From Crithidia sp. LVH-60A (lineage: Eukaryota; Euglenozoa; Kinetoplastea; Trypanosomatida; Trypanosomatidae), in NCBI GenBank assembly GCA_030078075.1, contig CP119638.1:1987001-2051000 (forward strand): a stretch of 64,000 bases of DNA. The letters are read 5' to 3'. The position numbers and the translations under genes were made by a program. Below the pieces are notes generated by a model, which was not told the DNA's origin, searched no databases, and saw only the letters and a list, made by a program, of their open reading frames with translations. Below, piece by piece: positions 54,287-64,000 of the stretch (its first letter is position 1; each line of letters opens with the position of its first letter).

Positions 54287-55649
54287 AAACCAACAAACTT
54301 TCTTGTTGTGGGTGTGGGGGGGGGGGGGGGGGTTTTTTTTGGGGGGGGGGGCCCCCCCCCAGGGAAAAAAAAAAAAAGAAAAAAAAAAAAAAAAGAAGTT
54401 TATAAAAAAAAAAAAAAAAAAAAAAAAAACGTTTTCGTCTTTCAGTGCCGCCCCTTCGTGCTGGGCCGCATGCGAGAACGTCTCGCCCGCGTGCAGCACT
54501 TAACCAGTGGACTGAATCGCAGCATTCACGGCTACGCCGCACTCAGCACGGGGTTCACACGACTTATCTTGGTGCTGGCGCTGGGTTTGTCGAACTACTA
54601 CCAGCAGAAGGGCCATTTAGATGTGAGCCGCACCGTGCTGTATTTCGCGTGCTTTCAGTCCTTTGTCAGCACGCTTGCGTCCCTCTCGGCCGGCGTGCGG
54701 AAGACACGTGCGGCGCTTGGCCGGCTGCAGACGCTCTCGGAAATGCTGCGTTGGTACTCTGAGCCTGCGCCGCTCTACATGAAAGAGGCGTGCAAGGGCA
54801 GCGCTGTTAGTGCAGGGTCGGAAGGGCAGGCCTGCGTGGATGTGCAGGAGGCACACGATGCCCCTGTTGCCTTAGAGAAGGTGAGCTTCGCCTATCCTGC
54901 TGTCCCCGCCTTCTTCAGCGAAGGCAGCACGGAGGGAAAACGCTGCCGCTGTCGCGGTAATGGAGGACTCGCTGAACGCGTCCACCGGGGCACGACACAA
55001 CAACGGCGTGAAGGACGTCTCCTTCACCGCTGCGGTCGGTGGCATCACCGCCCTCTACGGGCCGAGCGGCTCAGGCAAGAGCACGTGTTTGCGCATGCTG
55101 TGCGGACTGGTGCGTCCGCATGCCGGCACGGTGCACACGCAGCGCCGGGCTGTGTTGCTGGAGCAGCAGCATGCCATTTTTATTGGCACGGTAGCGGAGA
55201 ACATCCTTTTAACCGATCTAAGAGACTTGGGCAGTGCCGGAGCGGCAAGCACGCATTTGAACGTCTCCGCAACAGCATCGACGAAGGAAGGGGTCGCGGA
55301 TGTGCAGAAGCGTGTCTTGGAGGCTGCGGTGAAGAGCGGGTGCAGCAGCTTCCTCAGCAACCCGTTCAGCACGCTCATCGAGAGCATCGACCACCCGCAG
55401 TTCAGCGGTGGCCAGCTGCAGCGCATCGCGTTGGCGCGCATCTTTGCCCAGTCGGACGGCTACTCGCTCGTGCTGCTCGACGAACCCACCTCTGGGCTGG
55501 ACAAGGCCGCCGTGGGAGTGCTGCTGGAGACGCTCAAAGAGCTGCGCGATGTGCACGGCAAGACGGTGCTCGTCTCCACGCATGACCACCGCGTGGCGGA
55601 GGTGGCGGATAAGGTGGTGGAACTCTCACGCAGAGCACCCGATTCATAA
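53527..55649 (+). CDS. ABC half-transporter (type IV exporter, ABCB/TAP-like), interrupted by a homopolymer block
   Basis: The ATG at 53527 follows a strong splice acceptor. One hydrophobic segment is at residues about 40-63 (ILFSALFMTGCTVF). Near 53895 the frame changes and the sequence continues ATFLRMFYVGDSSDEA. The block 53961-54430 then replaces part of the membrane domain. After it, further hydrophobic helices (LILVLALGLSNYY; VLYFACFQSFVSTL) and a coupling region follow. Another frame change near 54945 leads to the nucleotide-binding domain: Walker A GPSGSGKST, signature FSGGQLQ, Walker B SLVLLDEPTSGLD, H-loop STHD. The signature has F in place of the usual L. One membrane domain plus one NBD makes a half-transporter that must dimerise. 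Location and cargo are unknown; a mitochondrial or vacuolar exporter is possible. I think the gene is intact in the organism. Confidence 0.78.
53961..54430. repeat. Homopolymer block inside the ABC transporter gene, probable assembly artefact
   Basis: Runs of C, G, A and T dominate, but short unique islands survive, for example 54083-54130, which can be read as EHGMDCVHRILHTEYP, a sequence fitting the membrane domain of ABC exporters. Another is near 54296-54310. Because real coding islands remain between the runs, I read the block as corrupted consensus of normal gene sequence. Confidence 0.75.
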
Positions 55650-56114
55650 GCGTTGTGTTGTTTTGTTGGTGCAGTGGCGAAAACATCGCTAAAGCATTAG
55701 CAAAAAAAAAAAGAGAAAGCAGGTGCTTAGTAGGCGTAGCATAGGATCTTTTTCTCTCCTTTTACACGGTGCATATTAAAAAAAAAAAAAAATGCCTCAA
55801 TGGAGCAGCCGGGCAGTTGAGTTGCTACGGGCCATTATTCTTTCTGTGTGCATTGCTGGACCTTTCCTCTGTGTAAACCTCCTCACACTCTCCTCCACCG
55901 CCTTTCCATGTCTCTCGATGCCTCTCAACACAAACAATTTTAACAGAAAGGAGTTATAGCCTCCTTTGGAAACAAAAAGCCAATTGTAGCTTCTTTTTAA
56001 CGATCACACGATTGCATTTGCAATTGAATGTGAAGGAGAGCCACACGCACTTCTCTGCGTCTGTCCTTCCACGTTGCTCTACTTCTTTTAGAAATTGCTT
56101 TCTCTTTCTCTGCC
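55650..56114. other. Intergenic spacer
   Basis: Spacer with two A runs (55702-55711, 55778-55791). No gene is seen. Confidence 0.6.
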
Positions 56115-56393
56115 ATGCGCCTCACAGCTGGTAAGATTTACTTCTGGGGTGGCGTCACCATCGCCGTCCTCACGACGTGGAACCGCTACTCTACTCGTCA
56201 GCTGCGCACTGTTGTGGACGACATGAAGGAGGAGAGGATGCGCGAGGCGGAGCGGCTGCGGATGTACCAGCAGGGAGGTCAGGGAACGAATGCGATGACG
56301 TCGACTTCGCAGCGGAGTGACATGCACATGCCGAAGCACTTCAACCCGTACTACAAGCAGCAGGAGATGGAGAACGAGGCCTCCTCGAGGTGA
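56115..56393 (+). CDS. Small protein with one N-terminal membrane segment, 92 aa
   Basis: The frame is intact from ATG 56115. Residues 6-20 (GKIYFWGGVTIAVLT) form one hydrophobic stretch. The remainder is charged and helical (VVDDMKEERMREAERLRMYQQ) and then polar. No family is recognised. A single anchor followed by a charged helix is common in small mitochondrial inner-membrane subunits and assembly factors, but the sequence does not identify one. Codon composition matches neighbouring genes, so I take it as real. Confidence 0.6.
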   Translation: MRLTAGKIYFWGGVTIAVLTTWNRYSTRQLRTVVDDMKEERMREAERLRMYQQGGQGTNAMTSTSQRSDMHMPKHFNPYYKQQEMENEASSR

Positions 56394-57114
56394 GTCGTCA
56401 GGACTTTGCAGCTGTGCGTCTGCGCACTGAGTGTAGCTCTCATCTTTCTTATTTTTTTTGTGTGTTTGATGTGTGTTGCCCTCTTTGCACCACCGTGTCT
56501 GTCCGTGTGGTGACTTTTGTTGTCGTGTTTGCTTCTTTGCTTGCTTGCCGCGGCGAGGCGTGATGGTTTTCCTTTTTTTTCACAGCCTATTCTAACTCTC
56601 TCTCACGAAGTACTGAATGAAGTGGAACGCGTCGCAAACGAGAGTGTGCGCGGTACGCGAGTCTCTTGGCTTTGAACAGCATAGCCGTGTAAAGCAGTAC
56701 TGCCAGCTTCTTCCATTTTTTGGCTGTTTTGCTGACTTGCGTCGTTCGCACGCTTTTCAAAATGCGGATGGTAAAGTGTTTCTTCTCTTTTATCTGTCTT
56801 TCTTTCTTTCTCTCCTTTTTACCCTCTTCTCCACTCCTTTCCTGTCGGCAATGCCATCAACGACTACCGACTTCAAACATCGCAGGGACTGAAGCGAAGT
56901 CGCTGCTCAGAGACTAGCCGCGCCGATCGCACTTGACATCTTCAGGTGAGGGAGCGATTGCGGTGAGAGCTTCTTACTGTTTTCACGGCTGCAGTGACAT
57001 ACGCACAGTCACCACAGCCAACAAAAAAAGAGCAAGTTCTTTTTTTCTCTCAAAATTGCTTAATTTTTTACTTTGCTGAGACGTGACTCTCTCTTGCGAG
57101 TCTGTCTAGAAGCG
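56394..57114. other. Intergenic spacer
   Basis: T-rich spacer. No gene is seen. Confidence 0.6.
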
Positions 57115-59913
57115 ATGCCGTTCAGCAACGGCCGGATGCCGCCGCAGCAGCAGCAGACGCCATATGCCCCGCCCGACCCCTTCCTTCGTGCACCCAACAC
57201 CACGAGCTTGATAACAGGCTCAGCGACACGAAGAACCACCGGTGCTGTTCGCTCAGCAGGTGAGACCGCCATCTCCGCACCACATGCATCTCTTCACGGC
57301 ACCCACGCCTCAGGCAAGGCGGTGCGTGGTGGAGGGGAGATGAAAGGCGGTGCCGCCGCCACAGCCTCATCTTCCCCTCCCGCCTTGCGGCACGGCGTCG
57401 TGGGCTTCTCTGGTCTCCCTGCCATCGCGGAGGGGACGAACGGTAACACCTACACGACGTCTTCCTCTGCTGCTGCTGCTGCGCCTGCGCTTGGGGCGTC
57501 GAGCAACACCACCGCCACCTACACCGGCGCTGCCATCTTGAAGACGTACACAAACCGTCGCAAAATGCTGCAAAAAGCTTCTGCGTTGGCGTCGCAGATG
57601 CACAAGCAGGTGGAAGACGTGGTGCAGATGGAGGAGGAGCAGCGTCTTCTCTCGCAGGCCTACCGCAGCCGGCAGAAGCTGGCGGAGCAGGAGCAGGAGC
57701 AGGCGCAGCAGAAGTCACGGCAGAAGAAGCAGAACGCAGTCAAGTCGAACGCGTCGGCGCAGGGCGGGACGGGCGGCTCGCCGGAGCAGAACGCGGTGCT
57801 GTCGCCTCTTTCAGAGGCAGACGGAGGATCGAATGCAGGGGACGTGGACGGCGACACGCAGGTCTTAAGCCCCACTTCCACAGCGGACGGCTACGGCGTT
57901 GTGCTGGAGGGTGCCCCCGACACGAAACGGATGCTGCAACACCAGGCGCACGAGAAGAACGAGACACTCGGTAAGATGCGCGGGATGCAGCTCGCGATTC
58001 CAGGAGCTCACCGCAGAGGCGGCAGCCGAGGAGGAGCGGTACTACGCACGACCCAAATTCAACAGTGAGGCGCCGCCGCCGCTGGACGACGACCCGGAGG
58101 CGGCGGAGGGCGAGCAGGCGGAGCGGAGCGCGCGCCACGAGGTTCCACCGGATGTGATTGGCAAGCTGGACGCAATCCGCGACCTGCGCATGGCACTGAA
58201 GGACATGCTGGACGCCAGACGGGGCCACCCAGCCGACAGCGGCAGCTACGGCGGCATCGACGCGGCTGCGACTGGCAGCACCTGGGTGGAGCAGGATGCG
58301 ATGTACAACCCACCAGCACCGCCGCAGGTGTTCAGCACCGGCGCCTTAGCTGTTTCTCTCGAGTACGTGAGTGACAGCGTGGCCAGCCTCGCCCGCATCG
58401 CGGATGAGTTCTGCCTCGCCACCACCTTTCGTGCCCGCAGCGATCGTCTTGTCCTGCTGCCGCACCTCGCCTCGCTGGAAAAGTGGTCTGCGCAAACAGA
58501 GCGGTGCCTCGACACGATCCAGCGCCACTTGCGCCACTTCCACATTGGTGAGACGGCCGTGTTGGAAGGCGGTGCGTACGAGGTGAACAGTCTCCGCGAG
58601 CAGACGCTGATGCTGAAGGAGACGCTGACAGCGCAGGACCAGAAGGTAAAGTCGACGACCGAGACAAAGGTGGCTACACTGCACCGACTGCGGGACATTC
58701 ACCGCCGGTGCCGCATGTGGGAGACACACCTGCTGCACCGCCGCACCGCTGACACGGAGGCCGAGGCACGGCTGCTGGAGTCGCCCGTTCTCATCGCACT
58801 CAGCAACGGCCGCCCGAGCCACACCGCGGAGTCGGTGAGCATGCACAGCTCCAGCAGCGCCAACCACCACCAACTTCTGCACACAACGCCAAGCTCCACC
58901 GACTACACAAAGGGTACGACAACGGCCACGACGGCAACAGGGGAGACGGGCGTCACCGCGAACGTTTCTCCCTGCTCCACTTTTCTTTCCCCTGCGGCGG
59001 GTGGAAGCAGAGAGGAGAGCGGCATTGCCGAACCACGCCGGCATCAGAAGCTTTCCTTTGCGGGAGTCGATGACGCTTCGCCACCGCCGCGGGCCCCAAC
59101 GGCCATTTTAAAAGACTTTCTGCGTCCCACAGGCCCACACGGCGACGACACCGGCAACGGCGCACAGAGAAGGCGTCACGGAGGCCCGCCGTCACCCACG
59201 GCGATGGACCGAATGGAGCGTCGCATTGCCCGGTCGTGGGGCAACCCCTACGTCCGCAAGCGTCTTCTCCGGCAGCAGGTTGAGGCGGCGGAGCGCGTGC
59301 AAAAGCTACAGCAGCAGCAGGAAGACGAGGAGGAGCAGCGCCTGCTCGCTGGTAGCACGTCCTCGCCGATGCATGATCCTCTTGCAGTGGAGGGGCAGAT
59401 GAGCACCCCGCCGTCACGGACTTGCGCACCCCTTCGCCTCCCCCCCCGGGGGGGGGGGGGGCCCCCCCCCCCCCCCCCCCAAAAAAAAACACGGAAAAAA
59501 AAAAACCCCCACCCCCCCCCCCCCCCCCCCCCCCCCGGGGGGGGGGGAGAAAAACCCCCCCCCCCCCCAAAAAAAAAAAAAAAAAAACACAAGGGGCAGC
59601 AGTGCCGCGGAGTTGAGTGTGGCGGGTAACAGCGTGTCGACTGGCGTTGCGGAGACGGACATGATTGAGCTGGCGGATGCGCGGACGGTGCAGCTGCTGC
59701 AGAGCTTGCTGCGTAGCGTTCCGGTGATGTCGCAGCGGGCCCCAAAAACCCCCCCCCCCCCAAGAAAAACCCCCCCCCCCCCCCCCCCGGGGGGGGGGGG
59801 GGGGGGGGGGAGAAAAAACGGGGGGGGGGGGGGCTGTCGTGGAGGACGCGGCGGCGCGGGATGCGTGTCGGCAGAGCATCCAGCGCCTCATGCAGTTCCT
59901 CGACACGCAGTAA
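57115..59913 (+). CDS. Hypothetical disordered/coiled-coil protein, about 930 aa, with two homopolymer blocks
   Basis: The ATG at 57115 (MPFSNGRMPPQQQQ) starts a frame that runs to about 57985, where it changes frame and continues FQELTAEAAAEEERYY. The N-terminus is low complexity (P, Q, A, T, S). A helical segment (residues about 155-210, RRKMLQKASALASQMHKQVE) and a globular or helical core (about 58140-58780, for example LDAIRDLRMALKDMLDARR, LHRLRDIHRRC) follow, then a disordered region and a coil. Blocks at 59444-59592 and 59745-59834 interrupt it. Between them ETDMIELADARTVQLLQSLL survives, and after the second VVEDAAARDACRQSIQRLMQ, ending at TAA 59911-59913. The family is unknown. Confidence 0.6.
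59444..59592. repeat. Homopolymer block inside coding sequence, probable assembly artefact
   Basis: Runs of C, G and A inside the gene at 57115-59913. Coding texture is sensible on both sides. Confidence 0.7.
59745..59834. repeat. Second homopolymer block inside the same gene, probable assembly artefact
   Basis: Runs of C and G with short A islands. The frame that follows resumes a helical protein end. Confidence 0.7.
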
Positions 59914-60064
59914 AAGCCCCAGACGCTGAAGCTCTTCTTCGCCTTGCAGACATGAGTGGCGCTGTCTGCTGCTGCATCTTCTTTTTTTTTTCTCCACGAC
60001 CACACCAATCATGTACAGTGGGCCGTCGAAAGTATAAAACTCAAACAGATGTAAAGAAAAAAAA

Positions 60065-60082
60065 ACACACACACACACACAC
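60065..60082. repeat. (AC)n microsatellite
   Basis: Nine AC dinucleotides after an A run. Confidence 0.8.
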
Positions 60083-60656
60083 CTCATAATTTGTGATTGT
60101 CGCTGCGCGGTACTGATGTTAGCTTATTTTATTAATTTTGGAACTTATGCGTGGCATACGCCACATCCTCCGCTCCGCAGAGAATCATTCTGTTTTGCTT
60201 GCTATGCAGCACTATGTGCAAAAAGGAAAAAGAAAAAGTAAAAAAAAGAATTCGAACACAAAATGAGATGAAATAAGGGAACGCGGGAACGTGGACAAGC
60301 TTGTGGCTTTGCTGACGGAGTGCGACACCAACGAGTAACGGCCAGCCAACGTATATTTTCGAGATGCTTGTGCGCGGGTCATATACTCATCAACATATCC
60401 AAAAAAATAATAATGAAACATTCTTCTTTTTTCTTTCCCTCCTTTGCACTCATCATATATCATCCCCTTCTTTCTCCTCTCTCTTTTCCTTTCATTGTGG
60501 TGAGTCTATTCTTTATTTTTTTTTTACACTGAAGGACCGCTTTCTTCTATCTATTTCCCCCTGCCTTTACTAAACAACAAAGCTGCTTTTCCTTCTCGTC
60601 TGTTTTTTTTTTGCTTCCTTTCCTCTTGAAACCCTACCTTACATCGCCCTCTGTGA

Positions 60657-61427
<771 letters not shown>

Positions 61428-62933
61428 GGAGCTGTGTGTGTGTTGGATGATGAAGCGGATGCGAAGGTGACATAGGAGAAGAAAAAGCAACAACCCGCTG
61501 CCAGAGCTGTAGTGAAAAGTATCACTGTCATTTAAAATGGAAAATGCTGGGCGAGGGGGGAAAAAAAAAGATCCAGGAAGCTCTTCCCCTTCCTCTTCAT
61601 CGCTAGAGAAAACAAATACAGAGCTGAAAGTAGTTTGTGCTGCTAACGAACTACTCGAGTGATGCTTTCAGTTTTTTTTTTTTCATCAGTCTCAATGTTG
61701 CTTCTATTCCTGCTTTTCGAGCTGAACCTTTGGAAGCTGTGAGTGAAAAAGAAGCTCTATCCGTTTGTTCTCTTCCTTTTTTTTTGTGTTCTGCTTAAAA
61801 CAAAATATACCTGTCTCTTATTCTGTCGCGAAGAGTTGAAGTTGAACGCTTTCTGCTGTCTACGAACATGAACTGGGTAAACTTGTACTGTTTCTATTTG
61901 AAAGGAAGGTGAAAGCTCGTAACGAGTGTGAAACATGAAAAGAGAAATATATATAAAGTGAGTGCCGCGCTGCGATCTACAACGGAGGCATACCCACCTT
62001 CTTGCTCTTTTTCTTTTTCTCTTCTGATTCTTCGTTCTCCACTCTAATTTTTGTTGTGTTGCTCTCTTTTTTTCTCCTTCTTTTTTTTCAGTTTTTGCGT
62101 GTTTTTGTTTCTTTCCACTCTGTCTTCTCTGTTCTCCTTTTCGTATGCTGCCGTTTCTATAATGCTGGTGCGCCTTCATAACCGCGCGTGTTTATACCGA
62201 AAGACACAAACAAACACACCCACGCAACGAATTAACGAGCAGACGAAGCACGTGAAGATGCTGCGTAGCGGCAACTATCTTTTTTTAGACCTGTAAAGGA
62301 GGTTGACGGATTGGTTTGAAGACACCTCTTTTGTGAAGGAGCAAAAGAAGGTATTTGAGGGGCTTCGCACCATCAACACGATTCTTCGTCTTGTGTGGAT
62401 GCCATAGAAAGGCCCTTTTATTTGCGTTGAAGCAGCACGTGCGCGCGTGCTTGTTACGTTGTTTCTCCCCGCCCTCGCTTGCTTCGCAAGACTGCGTGGT
62501 TTTGTGATGCTCCTTTTAAGAGAAGTACACCCCTTCAAATGCCCCTTTTTTCAAGTAACTTAAAGAGACGGAACAAATCTCTTTGACTGCTTCACAAGCT
62601 GGAAGGTGTGTGTGGTTTGTACCGGGGTATGGAAGAGGTGCTGTTTGTGCGCTGCCCAATGCAACAAATGTGTTGACCTTCACTCTCTCTCTCTTTCTCT
62701 CTTTTTCTTTTAATTGAATTGCGTGGCTTCTTACTCTCTCCGGACCTCTCTACAGGTTTTTTTTTTTTTGCCGCCTTTGCATCTGCCTATTCTCGGTGTG
62801 ACCTATTTGCTTGAGGTCTGTCGTCACGGTATTAAAAAAGGAAAAGTGCGCAACAGCGGAAAGAAAAACCAACAAACACACGTCTCTCTTTCAGTACGTT
62901 GCTTAGTGCAGCAAGCAGCTGACTTCATTTAGA
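61428..62933. other. Long intergenic spacer, 1.5 kb
   Basis: T-rich with several T and A runs and a (CT)n stretch (62683-62708). No gene is seen; short ATG frames have no protein-like features. Confidence 0.5.
62881..62894 (+). promoter_or_regulatory. Candidate trans-splice acceptor for the p24 gene
   Basis: The tract cgtctctctttcag ends in AG at 62893-62894, 39 bases before the ATG at 62934. Confidence 0.5.
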
Positions 62934-63599
62934 ATGGCTCTCCCGCCTTCCAAGACGCCTGCCACGGTGGCGCTGCTGCTGCTGCTGCTGGCCATCGTGC
63001 TGCTGTGTGGGTGCGCCGTGGTGCCCGTCGCTGCCGATGACGGCGGCCTGGCCGTACAGGTGGGTCCGGGCCTCACGAAGTGCTTCTACGAGGATGCCCC
63101 TGGCGCGGGGGTGAAGATGTTCCTGCACTACATGGTGAACTCCGGTGGCTCGCTCGACATCGACTGCCAGGTCACCGGACCCGACAACAAGCTCATCTGG
63201 AGCGCCGAGCGCGACACCGAGAACCGCGTGCTCTTCAAGTCGCGTGTCCCTGGCATGCACTCCTTCTGCTTCTTGAACCGCATGAGCACTGTTACGCCCA
63301 AGGTGGTGTCCTTCTCCGTGATGGTCGGTGACGGGGAGGCTGCTGGTGCCGTTGGGAGCGCCTCGCCCAAGAAAGACTCCCTCTACCGGTCGATTCGCCG
63401 CCTGCAGGAGGGTCTGGGTGAGATCGAGGAGCTGCAGCAGCGCATGCGCACCCGCGAGCACGACCACCGCGCCACCACCGAGGTGGCCAACACCCGCGTG
63501 GTTGTCTTTTGTGTCATTGAGATCCTCTTTATTGCTGGGATGGGAGTAGGGAGTGTGGTGTACCTGCGCAAGCTGTTTGTGACGAAGCGCATGGTGTAA
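62934..63599 (+). CDS. p24/TMED (emp24/gp25L) cargo receptor, 221 aa
   Basis: The frame is intact. A hydrophobic signal sequence runs to about residue 34. A GOLD domain follows (about 38-125), starting at VQVGPGLTKCFYED with the first of two conserved cysteines; the second is in SFCFLN. A coiled region (RSIRRLQEGLGEIEELQQRM) precedes the membrane helix at about 186-208. The short cytosolic tail, RKLFVTKRMV, resembles the tail of p24/TMED2 proteins that bind COPI and COPII. The protein cycles between ER and Golgi and selects cargo, including GPI-anchored proteins, which are abundant in trypanosomatids. The subfamily (beta-type TMED2) is likely from the tail and the NTRVVVFCVIE segment, but not certain. 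Confidence 0.9.
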   Translation: MALPPSKTPATVALLLLLLAIVLLCGCAVVPVAADDGGLAVQVGPGLTKCFYEDAPGAGVKMFLHYMVNSGGSLDIDCQVTGPDNKLIWSAERDTENRVLFKSRVPGMHSFCFLNRMSTVTPKVVSFSVMVGDGEAAGAVGSASPKKDSLYRSIRRLQEGLGEIEELQQRMRTREHDHRATTEVANTRVVVFCVIEILFIAGMGVGSVVYLRKLFVTKRMV

Positions 63600-64000
63600 T
63601 GCGTGCGTGCGTGTGTGTATGTGGAGTGACTAAGAGGCACACACTCACAAACACACACAGTAATGAGGCAGCGAAGGAGAAAGTCAAAGGAGTAGGAGCA
63701 CAAGCAACAAAGTACTTGCGCTCTGAAAGAAGAGGTAATGTTAGGGCTCAAGAGACAAACGAACTTGTTGAGGCTGCGTGTCAACGTAAAATTATGTGCG
63801 CAAATTGTTTTTCTCCTTGCTGGACCTCTTCAAGCTTCTCTGATTCGTGTCTCTTTAATTCGAGGCAATGTTGCGTTTTTCTCTCTTCTTTTTTGTCGTC
63901 TGCGCTTCTGCTGGCGTAGGCAATACAGCCATGTTCCGGTGATCAAAGGGGGCGCCGCCCCCCCCAACCGGCTGTTGTTTTTTTTTTTTTTTTTTTTTTC
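63600..64000. other. Intergenic spacer at the window end, ending in homopolymers
   Basis: No gene is seen. The last 60 bases contain G, C and more than 20 T, like the artefact blocks, and may mark a contig end. Confidence 0.5.

Overview
The window looks like nuclear DNA of a trypanosomatid (Leishmania/Crithidia/Leptomonas-type kinetoplastid). All 24 protein genes I can support lie on the + strand. None needs a cis intron. Genes are GC-rich, and they are separated by 0.4-3 kb of pyrimidine-rich, T-tract-rich spacer with AG sites just upstream of start codons. That is the layout of a polycistronic unit processed by spliced-leader trans-splicing. The species cannot be told from the sequence alone.

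Layout: 91-1509 unknown protein; 2183-4366 golgin-like tail-anchored coiled coil; 5439-9354 tomosyn/Lgl-like protein ending in an R-SNARE motif; 10151-10525 small Dpy-30-like protein; 11121-14291 divergent unknown; 15318-18566 importin-beta of IPO5/Kap121 type; 19929-20330 small membrane protein; 20989-22237 CstF-64-like 3'-end processing factor; 23361-25458 polytopic protein resembling XK-related proteins; 27184-29769 HAD-like protein; 31567-34591 kinesin-like protein without a P-loop; 35203-36255 HemK/N6AMT1 methyltransferase; 36664-38221 ADAT3; 38676-47460 a tandem array of five two-domain GNAT acetyltransferases; 49472-50487 phosphopantetheine adenylyltransferase; 51945-52748 four copies of a box C/D snoRNA; 53527-55649 ABC half-transporter; 56115-56393 small unknown; 57115-59913 unknown coiled-coil protein; 60789-61427 RAB2; 62934-63599 p24/TMED cargo receptor.

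Several products act in the secretory pathway (golgin-like, tomosyn-like, RAB2, p24). Others act in RNA maturation or translation (CstF-64, ADAT3, HemK, snoRNAs). In these organisms position in a polycistronic unit does not imply shared function, so I do not read this as an operon. The only clear gene family expansion is the GNAT array.

Sequence quality is a serious caveat. Ten of the 24 genes change reading frame at one or more points while the encoded protein stays sensible on both sides. Five internal blocks of long A/C/G/T homopolymers (4711-5212, 22917-22991, 53961-54430, 59444-59592, 59745-59834), plus one at the window end, interrupt spacers and three times interrupt coding sequence. 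I read both as probable assembly or base-calling errors, not biology. The most interesting candidates are the GNAT array with apparent decay of the first domain, the snoRNA cluster, the P-loop-less kinesin and the tomosyn-like R-SNARE protein.
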